This document shows, piece after piece, positions 34,777 to 44,064 of a stretch of DNA of 64,000 bases (its first letter is position 1; the number at the start of each line of letters is the position of its first letter). This DNA comes from Chryseobacterium sp. JJR-5R (lineage in GTDB: Bacteria > Bacteroidota > Bacteroidia > Flavobacteriales > Weeksellaceae). The notes under the pieces were generated by a model. That model saw nothing but the letters and a program-made list of their open reading frames with translations. It did no database searches and had not been told where the DNA came from. The stretch spans positions 2,480,001-2,544,000 of the forward strand of contig NZ_CP139137.1 in NCBI RefSeq assembly GCF_034047335.1, read 5' to 3'. A program made the translations under genes and the position numbers.

Positions 34777-36276
34777 ATGAAGCATTTTTACAAAAAAATA
34801 TTCTATATTATTAACATATTGGTTATTAATATAGCATACTCAAATGATTTACTATATAATAAACTTTCTAATAAATCACCTGAAACATTTGTAAGAGACA
34901 GTGACAGATATCTCAGCGAAGCCAAATCACAAAGTGATAAGTTAAATATCTTGTATTATACAGCAAGATCATATTTCAAACTTAAAGAAAATGACAAATC
35001 AATTGAATATCTCGTTTATCTGGAGAACGAGTTAAAAACATATGGTAACTATGTTGAGTCTGCAAAAATTTATGGGGAACTCGCATATCTTTATACCTAC
35101 TTAAACTATACATGGAAGTCAAAAGCAATGTTGGAAAAGAGTAATGATTGTATCATGAAATTATCCAGACGCCAAGATAAGTTTGAAGCAAAATCTTACT
35201 TTTATTTTTTTAAGGCTAAAATCTCATCAGTGAATGAGGATATTGAAAATTCAATATATTATTACAAATTATCCAATGACCAATATATACAGTTATCAAA
35301 AATTGAAATTAATGCAAACCCATTCTTAGGTCATGATATCGCAGTTAATCTGGGAGATGCTTACATGAGAAATAAGGATCTGAAATCTGCATTGTCTTAC
35401 AATAAACTGGCTCTAAAGAGATATAATGGAAGTGACTATTCAGGCACAGCTCTTTTAAATATAGGATTAATATACTCTGCCACAAAAAAGACAGACAGTG
35501 CGCTGCTGTATTATAAAAAAAGCATATATCCGTTGCAGTCTGAAGATAACATAGAATATTTAAATGAATCGTTTGACAGTATCAAATCGATCTATACTGC
35601 AAAAAAAAATAAAGCAGAAGCCGACAAGTATTATGGCATGCAGTTGAAAATACTAAACAGACTTGAAGATATGGATGATGCTTCAATTCAGAAAAAAGGA
35701 AATTTTGAAACGATTTATCCGGAAAATTCAGGTAAATATTTTATACTTTTTTTTTCAGCATGTATGCTCATGTTGGTATTAATAATTCTGTATGTATATT
35801 TAGTTAAAAAGCAGAAAAAAACAGAGGAAAATAAAAATTTTGTACTTTCTGCAGAGAAAATTTTATTACCGGAGCCAGAGGAGCCAGATGTTGAAAATGT
35901 GGCCCATAATCAAATTGCTGCATTATTAGAGGAATATGAAGCTACCCATTTTTATCTTAGCCCTAATATTACACTTGCTAAAGTAGCAGTAGATCTTAAT
36001 ACCAATACCCGGAGTTTATCTGAGATCATCAATAAAAATAAACAAATGAATTTTAATTCTTATATCAATATATTAAGGATTGACTATATTGTTAAATTAC
36101 TGAATGAAGAGGCAAAATACAGGAATTATAAAATTGCTTATCTTGCTACGGTCTGTGGATTTTCCTCTCACAGTACTTTTACTAAAATCTTTAAAAATAT
36201 TAAAGGCATCTCACCCTCTGAATTTATAGATATTATAAAAGCAAATTCCGGAAGTGAATTTTCCCAAAACTTATAA
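34777..36276 (+). CDS. Membrane-anchored TPR protein with cytoplasmic AraC-type DNA-binding domain
   Basis: I prefer the start at 34777, giving a signal-like MKHFYKKIFYIINILVINIAYS; an in-frame ATG at 34747 is possible. Tetratricopeptide-like helices fill residues 40-310 (ILYYTARSYFKLKENDKSIEYL, shown here by its core YFKLKENDKSIEYL, and ALSYNKLALKRY). One transmembrane helix (YFILFFSACMLMLVLIILYV, about 330-350) is followed by a linker and an AraC-type double HTH (NITLAKVAVDLNTNTRSLSE and VCGFSSHSTFTKIFKN). This layout, common in Bacteroidota, couples a periplasmic TPR sensor to transcription. It is the only long plus-strand gene in the left half and probably controls the divergent surface genes; that target is inferred from position. 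Confidence 0.85.
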   Translation: MKHFYKKIFYIINILVINIAYSNDLLYNKLSNKSPETFVRDSDRYLSEAKSQSDKLNILYYTARSYFKLKENDKSIEYLVYLENELKTYGNYVESAKIYGELAYLYTYLNYTWKSKAMLEKSNDCIMKLSRRQDKFEAKSYFYFFKAKISSVNEDIENSIYYYKLSNDQYIQLSKIEINANPFLGHDIAVNLGDAYMRNKDLKSALSYNKLALKRYNGSDYSGTALLNIGLIYSATKKTDSALLYYKKSIYPLQSEDNIEYLNESFDSIKSIYTAKKNKAEADKYYGMQLKILNRLEDMDDASIQKKGNFETIYPENSGKYFILFFSACMLMLVLIILYVYLVKKQKKTEENKNFVLSAEKILLPEPEEPDVENVAHNQIAALLEEYEATHFYLSPNITLAKVAVDLNTNTRSLSEIINKNKQMNFNSYINILRIDYIVKLLNEEAKYRNYKIAYLATVCGFSSHSTFTKIFKNIKGISPSEFIDIIKANSGSEFSQNL

Positions 36277-36349
36277 TAGTTAAATATGGTTTTATATTTA
36301 TTTTATTTATGGGGCTACTGATCTGATACTATTACCATACATAGGAAAT

Positions 36350-36620
36350 GTTCATTTTATTCCCATCCTGAATGTATCTTACTTCAGATCAAATCAAATG
36401 AAACTGATATGAGACGCGGGAAAACACTGCGGATACTCCAGTAGATCAATTCAGATTATCCGCTGCCATAATGAAGGTATTTTCTACGTCCATGCTTTAA
36501 GATTGGTTAAAAAAACCCATCCGGAAGCTACAACTCTCATTCTCACCGAGCCACATCACAAGAACTTCTTTCTTTCCTTCACAATTCAAGCCTGCTGCTA
36601 AATAGATGGTATTGTTCATG
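36350..36620 (-). pseudogene. Remnant of an IS256-family transposase
   Basis: The minus strand encodes, from 36619, NNTIYLAAGLNCEGKKEV followed by MWLGENES, the conserved core of IS256-type transposases (IYLALG-GxKE--G-WL-ENEG). After a frameshift the reading continues as VFLTNLKA, then in another frame as MDVENTFIMAADNLN and, past a stop, VSAVFSRVSYQF and SEVRYIQD, matching the order expected for the family. At least two frameshifts and two stops show it is dead. Neither end of an element is recognisable. The fragment marks past transposition at the edge of the decayed zone. Confidence 0.75.
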
Positions 36621-37059
36621 ATTTTTTTGTGATGAAAATAAAAGTGCCATGATATTGCCACAATTGTTTCAATTACTTTTCAAAATCAATTTTCAGTTCT
36701 CTTCTGAGCTACTGCGGAAAGTGAGAGATTTTAACATCCGCTATTAAACCGCTAATATTCTGCATGTCAAAATTTTAACATTTTCGTGCGCCATAATAAT
36801 GCCACTACAAAAAACATTAAAAGTTCAACTATCTATTTACAAATTAACTTAAAGAACGTTTTACTTTTGATATGCAAATACACGCAATTTCCATTTGCAA
36901 GACCATTACGTATTAAAATTTATATATCTACAAACCGGATCAAGATACCACTGCCCTACTTCTTCTATGATCTGGTTGTAAGACAAAAGGTAAAAATTCA
37001 TTACGCTAACAGAAATTGGTTCTCCGGTTGCAGGTACATCAAAAAAGTTCCTTTAACCA
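36621..37059. other. Gene-poor stretch between transposon remnants
   Basis: A plus-strand frame of 111 codons (36786-37121) runs into IS-end sequence and has no coding character that I trust. The left part may still hold unrecognisable IS256-related sequence. No other structure is seen. Confidence 0.4.
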
Positions 37060-37156
37060 ATAAAAAAGATGTATTATTCTACATCTTTTTTTATTTTTCA
37101 TATCAAACTGCCCATGAGTGAGTTGAACTAAAAAACTCCACATCTGAACCGTTACC
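37060..37156. mobile_element. Solitary IS1-like end with hairpin
   Basis: A hairpin (AAAAAGATGTATTAT, then TACATCTTTTTTT) is followed about 50 bases later by the terminal sequence AACTCCACATCTGAACCGTTACC. The same arrangement closes the IS1-like region at 46930-47028. No transposase accompanies it, so this is either a deletion derivative or a small non-autonomous element. It overlaps the last 17 codons of a minus-strand frame starting at 37378, suggesting that insertion cut that gene. Confidence 0.6.
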
Positions 37157-37378
37157 TTCATTCTGAAGCTTATCTTCATAAAGCGAGTTTTCGTTTTCTT
37201 CGCTATCCTCTACTTTATTATCGTCCAACCATGAATCAATTGTCTCCAATTGCTGCTCTATTATGGACGTGATTTCTGGAACGGTCTCATCATCAAAATC
37301 TTCCAGGAACCACAACAATAAGAACTTAACCCTGAAAGCATTTACACCTTTCTGACCCGGGAAAACAATTGGAACCAT
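37103..37378 (-). pseudogene. Acidic small frame cut by the IS1-like end
   Basis: The 91-codon frame encodes an acidic, helical protein (LETIDSWLDDNKVEDSEENE) of unknown family. Its last residues (SDVEFFSSTHSWAV) come from the transposon end, so the original C-terminus is lost. Its first part overlaps, on the opposite strand, a 57-codon frame that also looks coding (37322-37495), so at most one of the two is genuine in that overlap. I cannot assign a function. Confidence 0.35.
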
Positions 37379-37495
37379 GCACAGGCAAATCAGATCATCG
37401 TTTTGATCAATAAATTAAATACAGGTGCCAAGTTTAAAGGCGGAACTTTGACAGAAGCCAAAAGACACCTTGACAGGTGGAAAGGCACCAAGTAA
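37322..37495 (+). pseudogene. Possible 3' fragment of an unrecognised gene
   Basis: After a stop at 37319 the plus strand reads 57 codons with coding-like composition (NPESIYTFLTRENNWNHAQA, then KFKGGTLTEAKRHLDRWKG) and ends at TAA. There is no start codon, so it would be the tail of a broken gene. The family is not recognised. It competes with the antisense frame starting at 37378. Confidence 0.3.
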
Positions 37496-37581
37496 TAGTT
37501 ATACTTAATTTCAGAAACGATAATAACATACAACTATAAAAAACTTACAGAAAACTTCTGTTACATTTCAGTTTAAAATAA

Positions 37582-37609
37582 AAAGATGAGTTAAATTTAA
37601 CTCATCTTT
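37582..37609. terminator. Bidirectional hairpin terminator
   Basis: A perfect palindrome (AAAGATGAGTTAAA with TTTAACTCATCTTT) is flanked by A and T runs. It lies 62 bases beyond the stop of the lactonase pseudogene and would end transcripts from both sides. Confidence 0.7.
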
Positions 37610-37670
37610 AAAAATCTTTGTACTGTCAAATCATCTGAAAATAAATTTTTTCAATTTAAAATTGATAGAG

Positions 37671-38508
37671 TTACTCTTTAAATATTTGGCTGCCAGCCAG
37701 CCTTGTAATACTTTTTGGATCGTGGCAAGGAAGGATAATGGTAGGTTCATTTAGAGCAAATTTTTTAATTGCTCTGACAGTTGCCATAGCTTCATCTGGT
37801 TTAAAGGTAACTCCGTCCGTTTTTTCGTTTCGAATATTATCTTCATTGTAGGAAGCATCTCCAGCTATAAAATATGTGAGATCTTTATCCCTGACAACAA
37901 CGGATAAATGTCCGGTACAATGTCCTGGTGTAGGAACCAGAAAAATGCTTCCATCTTTTGTTAGAGGATAAGATGCCGGAAAATCTCCGACAGGATTTTT
38001 GGTCTATTAATTCAGGTTTCAACCAGATTGGCATCCGTTGTGGAAGATAACCTGCCACTTTCCCTTTAAAGCTTCTTGCTTCCTTATAATTTTCGCGGCT
38101 TCCTATAATCCTTGTGTGCGGAAAATGATCTAGACCTCCTGCATGGTCGTGATGAAAATGTGTAATGATCACAGCTTCGATATCTGTGGCAATATTAATA
38201 TCTAAAAGTTGAAGTTTATAACCAATCTCCTCTGTTGGAGCTACTCTTACAGATACCATCTTTGTAAAGAATGGATTCCATGTTGGGAGATAACCAGGTA
38301 CTGAATTTCTGGCGTTGTCCCCTGTGTCCACTAAAAAATTTCCTTCGGGATGTTCTATTAAAAAAGTGAGAATCGGAAGTGGTTCAACAAAATGATCGTC
38401 TTTAAAAATATCAATTTTTCTGCCTATGGGAGATTGTCCAGTCTTACCTGTTACCTGAGCAGATTTGACGATTACTTTTCCTGTTTCTATAGCAGTAATT
38501 TTTATCAT
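37671..38508 (-). pseudogene. Metallo-beta-lactamase-fold lactonase (AiiA-like), frameshifted
   Basis: From the ATG at 38508 the frame encodes VDTGDNAR and the zinc motif THFHHDHAGGLDHF, typical of the N-acyl homoserine lactonase group of the MBL superfamily. At the A5 run on the minus strand (37996-38000) one extra A shifts the frame, giving a false end at 37885. Removing one A restores IDQNPVGDFPASYPL, VPTPGHCTGHLSVVV, FIAGDASYNEDN and ILPCHDP up to a stop at 37671, which completes a normal-length enzyme of about 278 residues. The family opens lactone rings, often quenching quorum signals. All zinc ligands survive in the joined sequence, so the break is recent or a sequencing error in a homopolymer. 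Confidence 0.85.
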
Positions 38509-38586
38509 ATTATTTACAAATTTTTATGATACAAATTTCCCAAAGTCTAGAGGAATTATTTTTGATTGAAATCAAAAAATGGATTT

Positions 38587-39150
38587 TTATTTTATTTTCG
38601 CACGAAGTCTGCTCAATGTTTCTTGTGTAATACCCAAGTAAGATGCAATATGCCCGGAAGATACTTCCCGGAAAATAGAAGGAAATTCGCTGATCAAACT
38701 ATTGAATCGCTCTTGAGGTGTTAGAAATTTCAGGTTATATATTCTATCAGTAGCATTTTTAATGTATCCGATCATCAATTTTTGAGTGAATAATTGCAAT
38801 GCCAAATCTTTAGCGGCTATCTCCTGCCAATTTTCATAAGCCAGAGTTACGATATTAGTAGAAGAAAGGGCTTCAATACCGAATTTGCAGATCTGATTAT
38901 AGAAGATGCTATCCACCGGAAAACCTATTCCATTTTCACGCAAAAAATGGAGTGTAACATCTTTTTCTTTTACAACATAAAAAACCCTTGCTATTCCTTC
39001 TTCAAGAAAATAGATTTGTTTCGACCTATTTTCTACAGGAAGTATTAACTCTTTTTTCACGTATGTTTTCCTGCGAATGGCTTTTGTCAAATTGCTACAC
39101 GTTGCCTGAGAAATTGAACTCTGCTGTTCTATGTACTTTATAAAATCCAT
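38587..39150 (-). CDS. Crp/Fnr-family transcriptional regulator
   Basis: The 187-residue protein has the cyclic-nucleotide-binding fold in its N-terminal two thirds (KQIYFLEEGIARVFYVVKE) without the arginine/serine cAMP pocket of E. coli Crp. A short HTH closes it (SGHIASYLGITQETLSRLRA, about 164-184). Bacteroidota regulators of this size typically respond to unknown signals and control one or two neighbours. It lies 78 bases upstream of the lactonase gene on the same strand and probably co-transcribes with or controls it. Confidence 0.85.
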   Translation of the reverse strand: MDFIKYIEQQSSISQATCSNLTKAIRRKTYVKKELILPVENRSKQIYFLEEGIARVFYVVKEKDVTLHFLRENGIGFPVDSIFYNQICKFGIEALSSTNIVTLAYENWQEIAAKDLALQLFTQKLMIGYIKNATDRIYNLKFLTPQERFNSLISEFPSIFREVSSGHIASYLGITQETLSRLRAKIK

Positions 39151-39238
39151 TATCAGTTTAAGTCTAGATTATAAACCATAATATACCATTCCTAAATCTT
39201 ATGACAAAAAAATATGAAATAACTTCGCTAGAAGAATT

Positions 39239-39268
39239 AAAAAAGGGCAACTTGCAGTTACCCTTTTG
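39239..39268 (-). terminator. Terminator of the first M61-like peptidase gene
   Basis: On the minus strand AAAAGGGTAACT, a GCA loop and AGTTGCCCTTTT form a stem followed by a T run. It starts 5 bases after the stop of the gene at 39273. Confidence 0.75.
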
Positions 39269-39272
39269 AAAA

Positions 39273-40961
39273 TTATTTCTTATCCTTTGCTAAAACCCAC
39301 TCATATGCCTCTACAGATCCTCTTTTTGGCAAAAATGTAAAACTTAGGATTTCTTCATTTCTTTTAATTTTTACCGTTATGTTCTTATCATAGCTCCCAT
39401 AATATTCATAGAGGTAAAGAAATTCAACGATCTCGTCACCTTCTTTAATTCCAGCTCTTTCAGCATTTGAACCTTTTACCAGATCTGAAATGATCTGACC
39501 TTTCAATATTCCTTGCGATTTATTAAATCCGAGATCAAAGATACCTGTTTCTAAGCGTTTTGCAACAAAGTTTTTTCCAAAAGCTCCAGGGTAAGGCTTT
39601 ATCAACTTACCAGCTTTCATTGCCTTCCAATCTTCTACAGCCCAGTTACCAGCTCTTTTCTTAAGCAGATCAACCCATGTTTTTTCTGTAACTTCTGTTG
39701 TACTTTTCATCTTTTCAAGTTCTAAAACTAAGGAAAGAACGGTCATTTTATTTCCTTTTGTCAAGGCTTTTAATTTTGCATCAAGATTAGCGAAATATAA
39801 AAAGCCGCGGTTGTAAGGTAGAGTCCAGGAATTTGCAGTAGAAAATTTAGTGTTGCTGTCTGTTTCATCCGGCTGCATTCTAATATCGTTTGTATAATAT
39901 CCTGCTGCTTTCTGATTGATCAATTTCATATAAAATTCATCAGTGTAAAATTTACCTTCGTGAGGAAGAACTGTCGATAAATACTCTGCGATTCCTTCAT
40001 TGAACCACTCATTACTTACGCTTGAAATGAAGATATGCAGCATTTCATGCGATATCACCGCCAGTAAACTGCCATTATCTTTCAATTGATCTGAAGGTGG
40101 AATGCAAAGAAGAAAAGAACCATATCCATCACCTTGTATTGCTGAACCACTTGGAAAATAAATTTCAGGATAAGAGCGATAAAAAAAACGAAAAGATACA
40201 TCAGATGAGGCCTGAAACTGCTTTCTTAAATATTCATAAACTTCCTGAAATTTAGGCAGGGAGTTTCCAATCTTATCTTGGCTTAGTCCTAATCCGGCTA
40301 CACTGAAACCTTTATCAGGCAGTGGGTTGGGAAACATGTTAAGAGGGCCAACGATAAATTGTGCATACAGTAGACTTTCATAGGAAAGCGAAGGAATTGA
40401 AGTTGTATTGCCTACTCCGAAACTTGACACGGCGGTATTACCTTCAGTTAAATCCCATTCCAATCTGACAAAAACATTATTTTCGAAAGGGGGTAAAAGT
40501 AATATACTGATAAAAGATCCGGTGAGTCCACTTCCACTTGCCTGCATATCGATGTATGAGCCACGATTTCGAAAAGGGCTTGCAGCTGTAATAGTGTACT
40601 CCACTGTTACTTTTCCAGTAACTGGTTTGACCGCTTGGTAAACAAGAACATTTTTTTCGGTATCTTTCTTATAGGGGTGTATATCTACGATCCCATTCTC
40701 ATCTTTTACAATGAGATCAGAAACTTTATCATCTTTCCTGCCAAGGTTTTGCATCAGATCAAGATACAGATTGAGATGATGAGTGCGCAGATCATCCTCA
40801 AAAACCACATCATACGAAACATGCATGCTATTTGCTTTTCCAAAATTATCATATTGCGGCTTCAAATGCAGCACAAGGGTTTTGTCTGCGTTGTTTTTAG
40901 CACTTAGCATATTAAAAAAACAACTTAAAAAAGCAGTGATGATAATGAGATTATTAAACAT
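39273..40961 (-). CDS. M61-like gluzincin peptidase with PDZ domain, paralog 1
   Basis: I favour the start at 40961, where MFNNLIIITAFLSCFFNMLS forms a signal peptide; in-frame ATGs at 40985 and 41054 exist. The N-terminal half is a beta-rich M61 domain (LHLKPQYDNFG, VTVEYTITAASPFR). The zinc site is HEMLHIF with the third ligand in NEGIAEYL, 18 residues on. A PDZ domain near the C-terminus (KGSNAERAGIKEGDEIVEF) would guide substrates. M61 enzymes are aminopeptidase-like with a taste for N-terminal glycine, but specificity here is unknown. The gene at 41844-43520 is a close tandem paralog (similar length, same motifs). Confidence 0.82.
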   Translation of the reverse strand: MFNNLIIITAFLSCFFNMLSAKNNADKTLVLHLKPQYDNFGKANSMHVSYDVVFEDDLRTHHLNLYLDLMQNLGRKDDKVSDLIVKDENGIVDIHPYKKDTEKNVLVYQAVKPVTGKVTVEYTITAASPFRNRGSYIDMQASGSGLTGSFISILLLPPFENNVFVRLEWDLTEGNTAVSSFGVGNTTSIPSLSYESLLYAQFIVGPLNMFPNPLPDKGFSVAGLGLSQDKIGNSLPKFQEVYEYLRKQFQASSDVSFRFFYRSYPEIYFPSGSAIQGDGYGSFLLCIPPSDQLKDNGSLLAVISHEMLHIFISSVSNEWFNEGIAEYLSTVLPHEGKFYTDEFYMKLINQKAAGYYTNDIRMQPDETDSNTKFSTANSWTLPYNRGFLYFANLDAKLKALTKGNKMTVLSLVLELEKMKSTTEVTEKTWVDLLKKRAGNWAVEDWKAMKAGKLIKPYPGAFGKNFVAKRLETGIFDLGFNKSQGILKGQIISDLVKGSNAERAGIKEGDEIVEFLYLYEYYGSYDKNITVKIKRNEEILSFTFLPKRGSVEAYEWVLAKDKK

Positions 40962-41082
40962 AGATTTTATATTAATATTAGACATAAATTCTTCAATTAC
41001 AGGGTTACATTGTTTTTGAATCAAAGATTTATTATAAGACAACTTGCAAAACAAAAGTATTACATATTATTTCAATTTAAAT

Positions 41083-41146
41083 GGGTATTTCAGTGAATGT
41101 AGCCTAGCGATTCCGCATTTTAGGTGACCCTCTCTTTCGCTTCAAA
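41083..41146. repeat. 64-bp repeat upstream of peptidase paralog 1
   Basis: This segment (GGGTATTTC, AGCCTAG, GATTCCGCATTTT, CTCTTTCGCTTCAA) matches 43786-43849 at roughly 80 percent. Read in reverse, GGTCACC and GCGGAATCGCTA recall the repeated ends of IS21-family elements, so it could be a stray transposon end. It could equally be upstream DNA copied along with the gene. Confidence 0.65.
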
Positions 41147-41843
41147 TTACACCCCTTTTTTCGCTGCAAAGTAGCCTACTTAAATCTTTTAGCTGTATTT
41201 TTTTATCGGATCATCTCTGGTAAAGTTTTCAATTCTAAGCCCTTTTTAGGCCTTATAAGAATTGATATAGTGTCGATGTAAGTTGATAACATGAAGTCCG
41301 AAATCGCCTATTCTGAGGCTTTATTTTCGTTTGGCTTTGCCTGGTGGAGGAAATGGAACCTTCAAAAGTCGCCAAAATAGATCTTAACAGGCTTTCAGGA
41401 AAGGAGAATGCTCTTTTTGAGCAGGGATGAATATGCTAGAAATGGATTGGTAAGTTTAAGGGAGATTTTTGCCAGGTCTGTAAACCATGCAGGGGCTACT
41501 TTACAGCGTAATTGAGGGTGTACATTTGCCGGAATTCGCATTAGCAAATACTATTATTAAATAATGCACCGTCTGCCGATGTGGCAAGATAGGCAGTTTC
41601 AATTCATAGACAGGTTGGAAAGATGATGTTTGGGGAAAATGGTCGTAATGCTTTTTATCAAAAAGCATCTGATCATAGTAAGGCGTCATAAACTTTTTAA
41701 AATAAGTAGGCTCAATTGTTGGTATCAGATTCATTCAGAATTATTTCAAGTGGTTCTTAAGGATTCATTTTATAAGAATAACAAAAGAAGACAAACCAAC
41801 CAAGTCAAAGTGTAATACATTCGATCCATTTCTGAAGAAAATT
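41147..41843. other. Gene-poor stretch between the peptidase paralogs
   Basis: About 700 bases contain no convincing gene. A 77-codon minus-strand frame (41501-41734, start MNLIPTIEPTYFKKF) has an amino acid mix that could be a gene remnant but matches nothing I know. The presence of the 64-bp repeat to its right side of paralog 1 suggests mobile-element debris. Confidence 0.4.
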
Positions 41844-43520
41844 CTATTTTTCAACCCATCGGTATCCATCTACAACCCCCTTTCTGGGATTATAGGTAAA
41901 GCTTAAGATCTTTTCATTTCTTTTGACCTTGACAGTCAGCATCTTGTCAAAGCTGCTAAAGTAAGGCTTCAGATAAATGAACTCAACGATCTCGTCACCT
42001 TCACGCAGTCCTGCCTTCTCAGCATTAGAATCCTTTTCCAGATTCGAAACGATCTGTCCTTTACTGATACTGACCGATTTGCCAAAGCCAAGATCAAAGA
42101 TACCTGTTTTGATCTTTTCAACCATGACATCATTTCCAAACGCGCCTGGAATCGGCATGATCAGGTCACCATTTTTCATAGACTGCCAATCTTTCACTGC
42201 CCAATCTCCTGCCTCTTTTCTTATGAGCTCTACCCAGGTATTTTCGTTGATCTCCTGACTCTTTCCCAGCTTCTCAAGTTGCATTGCCAATGAAAGGACG
42301 GTGGTTTTTCTGTCTTTTCCCAATGTTCTTAATTTAGCATCTAAACTGGCAAAATAGAGGAACCCCCTGCTATAAGATAAAGTCCACGAGTTGGCGGTGG
42401 AAAACTTCAGGGGACCGACTGCCGAATCAGGAACTTTCCTGAGGTTATTGGTGTAATACTGTGCTGCCTTTTGATTGATAGACCTCAAATAAAATTCTTT
42501 AGAATAAAACTTCCCTTTGTACGGTAGAATGATGGATAGATAATCGGCAATTCCTTCTCTGAACCATTCCTCATCTAGTCCCGAAATAAAAATATGCATC
42601 ATTTCATGGGCCACCAGTGAAAACAGATTATCATTGTCCTTTAGTTTTTCAGAGTAAGGTATACACAGCAGAAAAGAACCGTACCCCTCCCCTTGCACAG
42701 CCGTTCCCGACTGACTTAGCAATTCCGGATAGGATCTGTAGAAAAAGCGGAAGGCCACATCAGGAGATGCATGGAACTGGGAGTTTAAATATTCGTACAT
42801 ATTCTTAAATTTAGAAAATGAATCGCCTATGCGATCATCATCCAGTCCAAGTCCCGCAACACTGAAACCTTTTTCAGGCAAGGGAATTGGATACGTTTTA
42901 AGTTTACCAACAATAAACTGGGTGTACATAAGCTTGCCGTAAGAGAGTTTGACCGATGAAGTTGTATTACCAGTACCAAAACTTGACACGGCAGTATGTC
43001 CTTCAGGTATATCCCAGACTAATTTGACAAACATATCTTTTTCATAGGACGGTATCAGCAAAATACTCATCAGAGATCCGGTAAGCCCGCCTCCACTTGC
43101 CTGCATATCTATATTGGATCCTCCTTTACGTATAGGACTTGCGGCTGTGACAGTATACTCTACCGTGACCTTTCCATGCACCTCTCTCGCAGCATCGTAT
43201 GCCATAACATTATATTCAGCGACTTTTTCCGGCTGATTGATCTTCACTATCCCGTCTTTATCCTTAACTACAAGATCATATATCTTGTCTGCATTTCTTC
43301 CATGATTTTCCAGCAGATCGAAATCCAGAGTCAAATTATGAGAAAGTTGGTCGTCCTCGAAAACAACTTCATAAAAAACATGAATGCTTGTGGCCTTGCC
43401 AGAGTTATCAAACATTGGCTTCAGATGAAATACAAGTATTTTATCGTCGGGAACGTGTGATCCGAATAGAGTAAGAAAACTACAAAAAAAGGCAATGATG
43501 AAGATGATTTTTCTAAACAT
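41844..43520 (-). CDS. M61-like gluzincin peptidase with PDZ domain, paralog 2
   Basis: The 558-residue product begins with a signal peptide (MFRKIIFIIAFFCSFLTLFG). It aligns along its whole length with paralog 1: LHLKPMFDNSGKA, zinc site HEMMHIF with REGIADYL, and PDZ segment KDSNAEKAGLREGDEIVEF. In the third-ligand motif the expected glutamate of GIAEYL is aspartate (GIADYL). Because EGIA also offers a glutamate three residues earlier, the exact ligand needs a structure. The two genes arose by tandem duplication and then diverged considerably. Export to the periplasm or surface is expected. Confidence 0.82.
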   Translation of the reverse strand: MFRKIIFIIAFFCSFLTLFGSHVPDDKILVFHLKPMFDNSGKATSIHVFYEVVFEDDQLSHNLTLDFDLLENHGRNADKIYDLVVKDKDGIVKINQPEKVAEYNVMAYDAAREVHGKVTVEYTVTAASPIRKGGSNIDMQASGGGLTGSLMSILLIPSYEKDMFVKLVWDIPEGHTAVSSFGTGNTTSSVKLSYGKLMYTQFIVGKLKTYPIPLPEKGFSVAGLGLDDDRIGDSFSKFKNMYEYLNSQFHASPDVAFRFFYRSYPELLSQSGTAVQGEGYGSFLLCIPYSEKLKDNDNLFSLVAHEMMHIFISGLDEEWFREGIADYLSIILPYKGKFYSKEFYLRSINQKAAQYYTNNLRKVPDSAVGPLKFSTANSWTLSYSRGFLYFASLDAKLRTLGKDRKTTVLSLAMQLEKLGKSQEINENTWVELIRKEAGDWAVKDWQSMKNGDLIMPIPGAFGNDVMVEKIKTGIFDLGFGKSVSISKGQIVSNLEKDSNAEKAGLREGDEIVEFIYLKPYFSSFDKMLTVKVKRNEKILSFTYNPRKGVVDGYRWVEK

Positions 43521-43785
43521 AAATTCTTGAATTTAAAAAGTGAATGTTAATTTTTTTTCTGAGGTGTTATACTAATCTTGAATATCAGACCAATTGACAG
43601 ATTCCTTTTGGTTTCTTTTTGTCTTGTTTTTGATCTCATTTTGCTTTTAGGACAAGCGATAGTTCAAAATCATTACATCTAAATAATTAAGAATTTCGTT
43701 TTATGATAGTTTAAAATATGGAATGCCAAAATATAATCTGAAAAAAATCGTGATTTTCAGATTAAAGCAGAACTAAGATTATATC

Positions 43786-43849
43786 GGGTATTTCGCTAAA
43801 TCTAGCCTAGTGATTCCGCATTTTTGGTAACCTTCTCTTTCGCTTCAAT
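43786..43849. repeat. 64-bp repeat upstream of peptidase paralog 2
   Basis: Partner of 41083-41146, located 266 bases upstream of the paralog 2 start, while the first copy lies 122 bases upstream of the paralog 1 start. The 5' side is unique in both cases. Confidence 0.65.
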
Positions 43850-43887
43850 ATTTGCCGAAATATACAGCCTGTTTCAGTATTATATTC

Positions 43888-44064
43888 TTAACTAATGAAC
43901 TTTCCGGTCGGTCCTTCCACTCCGATCATGGCATACTTTGCAATGTGGATTCCACCTTCCTGTACGGTTCCTTTACCTCTGTGACCGTTAAAATCAGTTG
44001 CCACAAATCTCGGACAAACTGTATTGACCCTGAAAGGCGTATCTCGAAGTTCATACGCCAGATT
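43888..44064 (-). pseudogene. C-terminal fragment of an SDR-family oxidoreductase
   Basis: The minus strand reads 58 codons without a start: NLAYELRDTPFRVNTVCPRF, then VATDFNGHRGKGTVQEGG and GPTGKFIS, ending in TAA. This is the conserved end of classical short-chain dehydrogenases that have VNAVCPGYVATDFNGH. The nucleotide-binding and catalytic parts (TGxxxGxG, YxxxK) are absent upstream, where unrelated AT-rich DNA begins. The gene was truncated by deletion or insertion. Confidence 0.75.

Noticed and set aside
36786-37121. 111-codon plus-strand frame
   Set aside because: It runs into the IS1-like end and has a composition expected of AT-rich non-coding DNA.
41501-41734. 77-codon minus-strand frame between the peptidase paralogs
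   Set aside because: Amino acid mix is plausible but no family, signal or neighbour supports it; it may be element debris.
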